Part shown: in pieces, positions 62,367-64,000 of the stretch
Position numbering within the stretch: position 1 is the stretch's first letter
Layout of the letters: each line of letters opens with the position of its first letter
Assembly (NCBI GenBank): GCA_963830495.1
Contig: CAWHMS010000002.1
Location: 372,001 to 436,000, forward strand
Reading direction: 5' to 3'
Length of the DNA stretch: 64,000 bases
Origin: CAWHMS01 sp963830495
GTDB lineage: Bacteria > Actinomycetota > Actinomycetes > Propionibacteriales > Nocardioidaceae
Made by a program: the position numbers and the translations under genes
Notes under the pieces: model-generated
The model's input: only the letters and a program-made list of their open reading frames with translations
Told to the model about the DNA's origin: nothing
The model's database searches: none

Positions 62367-62382
62367 CTGAGACGCACCTAAG
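62367..62382 (-). promoter_or_regulatory. CTTAG-N6-CTCAG candidate MprA-type site before the response regulator
   Basis: Read on the minus strand, CTTAG and CTCAG begin 11 bases apart, the spacing used by OmpR-type tandem binding. It matches the site before htrA in four of five positions of the first half and all of the second. MprA boxes of mycobacteria are direct repeats with a CTCAG-like core. Confidence 0.4.
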
Positions 62383-62403
62383 AGGTCGGCGGCCAGCCAA
62401 GGT

Positions 62404-63474
62404 TCAGCGCGGAGCCCACTCCTGGGCGACCTTGAGCAGCAGCTCGTTGGCGTCGTGCTCACCGATCGAGGCCCGTACGCCGTCCCCTGCGAACGGCCGG
62501 ACACTGACGCCCAGCTCCTCACAGGCTTGCGCGAAGGCGAGCGTGTCTTCGCCGAGCGGCAACCAGACGAAGTTGCCCTGCGCGTCGGGGATCGACCACC
62601 CCTGCGCGACGAGGCCATCCCGCACCCGGGCCCGCTCCTCGACCAACTCCGCGACGCGTACCAGGAGCTCCTCTTCGGCCTCGAGGGAGGCCATCGCCGC
62701 GATCTGGGCAAGGTGCGACACCCCGAAGGGAAGCGAGCACTTGCGGATCGCCTCGATCACCGGCGTCGGCCCGACGGCGTACCCCACGCGTAGGCCTGCG
62801 AGCCCGTACGCCTTGGAGAAGGTGCGCAGCACGACCACATTGCCCCGCCCGGCAGCCAGCTCGAGTCCGTTCGTCGTCTCGGGATCCGTGACGAACTCGG
62901 TGTAGGCCTCGTCGATCACCACCAGGACGTCTGCCGGCACGGCGTCGAGGAACTCCAGCAGCTCGTCCCGGTGCACCGAAGGGCCGGTGGGGTTGTTGGG
63001 GGTGCAGACGAGCACGACTCTGGTGGCCGGCGTGATCGCCGCCAGCATCGCCGGCAGGTCGTGTCGCCTCTCCGCATCCAGCGGCACCTGGACGTCGCGG
63101 GCCCCCGTCAACCCGACCGCGATCGGATACGCCTCGAAGGACCGCCAGGCGTAGACCACCTCGTCACCCTCAGCGCAGCTTGCCTGGAGCAGGTGGTAAA
63201 GGACAGCGACCGACCCCGTCCCTGACGCGATCTGGTCGATGTCGACACCGTGGCGCTCGGCGAGGGCTGCATGGAGCGCAGCGACGCCCATGTCTGGATA
63301 GCGGTTGACGGTCTCTGCAGCGGCGCCGAGACGGGCGAGCACGCTGGGCAGCGGCGGGTAGGGGTTCTCGTTGCTCGACAGCTTGTACGACGGTCCGGCC
63401 CCGGTCTTCGGCGGCTTCCCAGCCTTGTACGCCGGGATGTGGTCGAGTGCCCTCCGGAACTGCGGTGACGTCAT
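62404..63474 (-). CDS. hisC: Histidinol-phosphate (or aromatic amino acid) aminotransferase
   Basis: A 356-residue fold-type I PLP enzyme of the HisC family, which transaminates imidazole-acetol phosphate in histidine synthesis. It has YKLSSNENPYPPLPSVL, VLVCTPNNPTGPSVHRDEL, the cofactor aspartate in VVIDEAYTEFV and the lysine in TFSKAYGLAGLRVGYAVG. No other his gene is adjacent, so it may be a second, aromatic-specific copy (the Pat type known in actinobacteria). The two cannot be told apart here. ATG 63474 is preferred over GTG 63483; AGGGTG lies at a suitable distance. Confidence 0.82.
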   Translation of the reverse strand: MTSPQFRRALDHIPAYKAGKPPKTGAGPSYKLSSNENPYPPLPSVLARLGAAAETVNRYPDMGVAALHAALAERHGVDIDQIASGTGSVAVLYHLLQASCAEGDEVVYAWRSFEAYPIAVGLTGARDVQVPLDAERRHDLPAMLAAITPATRVVLVCTPNNPTGPSVHRDELLEFLDAVPADVLVVIDEAYTEFVTDPETTNGLELAAGRGNVVVLRTFSKAYGLAGLRVGYAVGPTPVIEAIRKCSLPFGVSHLAQIAAMASLEAEEELLVRVAELVEERARVRDGLVAQGWSIPDAQGNFVWLPLGEDTLAFAQACEELGVSVRPFAGDGVRASIGEHDANELLLKVAQEWAPR

Positions 63475-63649
63475 ACCAGGCACCCTATGCTGCCGCCGCG
63501 ACGCGCTACGAGTCGCGGGAGGCCGAGCCGATCACCCGCCGTCAGCGGACGATCACCTATGGCGAACTGGCCATTCGGCTCATGTCGCTGCCGGCGTCTC
63601 GCCCCGGATGATTACTGCCAAGAACACGCAAGCCCACGAAAGGCGCACA

Positions 63650-63985
63650 GTGTCAGCTCTTCGGCATCTCCTGGTTCGTCGGGCCGCCGCCGCCATGCTC
63701 GGGGCGGCCACGGTGGCCGTGCTCGCGGCACCGCTACCTGCGTGGAGTGCTCACGCGTTGCGCGGCGGCGAGAGCGAGCAGTTCCTGCTCGCGCCCGGCG
63801 TCGCCTGGACCAATAGCCCAGCCTCAGCCGCGGAGCCGCTGCCCGACGATCAGCCGGGTGCTCGCGGGTCGTCCGTGCCGGGCGCCGACTCCGCAGAGGC
63901 GCAGGTGTTGCTCCTCGTCGGGATCCTGTCGTTGCTGAGCGGGGCGACGCTCATCGTCATCGTGCGGCGCCACCCCTCCGACTGA
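63650..63985 (+). CDS. Small secreted protein with C-terminal membrane anchor
   Basis: A 111-residue protein of unknown function. The signal peptide is AAAAMLGAATVAVLAAPLPAWS; a short outer region (GESEQFLLAPGVAWTN and a Pro/Ala-rich part) follows. The C-terminus is one membrane helix (AQVLLLVGILSLLSGATLIV) ending in basic VRRHPSD. It is a type I membrane protein, with the layout of a sortase substrate but without a recognisable LPXTG. GTG 63650 has GAAAGG in front; ATG 63608 is an alternative. Confidence 0.6.
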   Translation: MSALRHLLVRRAAAAMLGAATVAVLAAPLPAWSAHALRGGESEQFLLAPGVAWTNSPASAAEPLPDDQPGARGSSVPGADSAEAQVLLLVGILSLLSGATLIVIVRRHPSD

Positions 63986-64000
63986 GCGCGGCCGCTGTCG

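Overview
The window is one stretch of a high-GC actinobacterial chromosome. Codons end mostly in G/C, GTG starts and 1-4 base gene overlaps are frequent, and no tRNA, rRNA, prophage or insertion sequence was seen. Several genes point to a mycothiol-using, Mycobacterium-related actinobacterium: mycothiol-dependent formaldehyde dehydrogenase, BsaP next to bioB, a HelD-type RNA polymerase ATPase, a FAD oxidase/CFA-synthase pair like the tuberculostearic-acid genes, and an RR-HK-HtrA cluster like mprAB-pepD. A Nocardioidaceae-type host is my guess; the sequence alone does not prove it.

Layout. 0-5.3 kb: a cut-off P1 peptidase, a secreted ankyrin lipoprotein, a mycothiol-transferase-like protein, DUF445, YbaK, GNAT and SRPBCC proteins. 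5.3-8.1 kb: paired intergenic repeats, then a divergent FAD oxidase and CFA-synthase-like methyltransferase (one frameshift). 8.2-15.0 kb: a purine/ureide degradation operon (uraD, three-subunit xanthine dehydrogenase, 8-oxoguanine deaminase, allantoicase). About ten single-base frameshifts fall between 5.9 and 10.9 kb. 15-19.9 kb: HAD phosphatase, class III aminotransferase, methyltransferase, PNPOx-like protein, and trpS behind a Trp-Trp leader peptide and attenuator. 20-24.2 kb: glpD divergent from glpF-glpK. 24.3-28.7 kb: mscR and a metallo-hydrolase, a tiny acidic protein, then a CoA-transferase and an acyl-CoA dehydrogenase. 28.7-31.7 kb: three clustered envelope proteins that share and shuffle two uncharacterised domains. 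31.9-40.7 kb: thiolase and FadB-type beta-oxidation, an ABC exporter, an SDR, and a lipoprotein penicillin-binding protein.

40.7-45.1 kb holds a biotin locus, bioA-bioF-bioD divergent from bioB-bsaP. 45.2-50 kb holds two convergent signalling operons: secreted Asp-rich protein, histidine kinase and response regulator on the plus strand; secreted hydrophilic protein, Ser/Thr kinase and phosphodiesterase on the minus strand. Their promoters carry similar TGAGAG/CTCTCA palindromes. 50.3-52.8 kb encodes a large secreted beta-propeller/malectin-like protein. 52.9-59 kb is an overlapping operon of a HelD-like ATPase with three chorismate-using enzymes (TrpEG/PhzE-type fusion, PabA, PabB). 59-64 kb has HtrA, histidine kinase and response regulator (MprAB-PepD-like), HisC, and a small membrane-anchored protein.

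Most promising: the trpS attenuator, the domain-shuffled envelope trio, the mirrored secreted-protein/kinase loci with shared operators, and the helD-chorismate operon. All functions are inferred from sequence motifs; no database search was possible.
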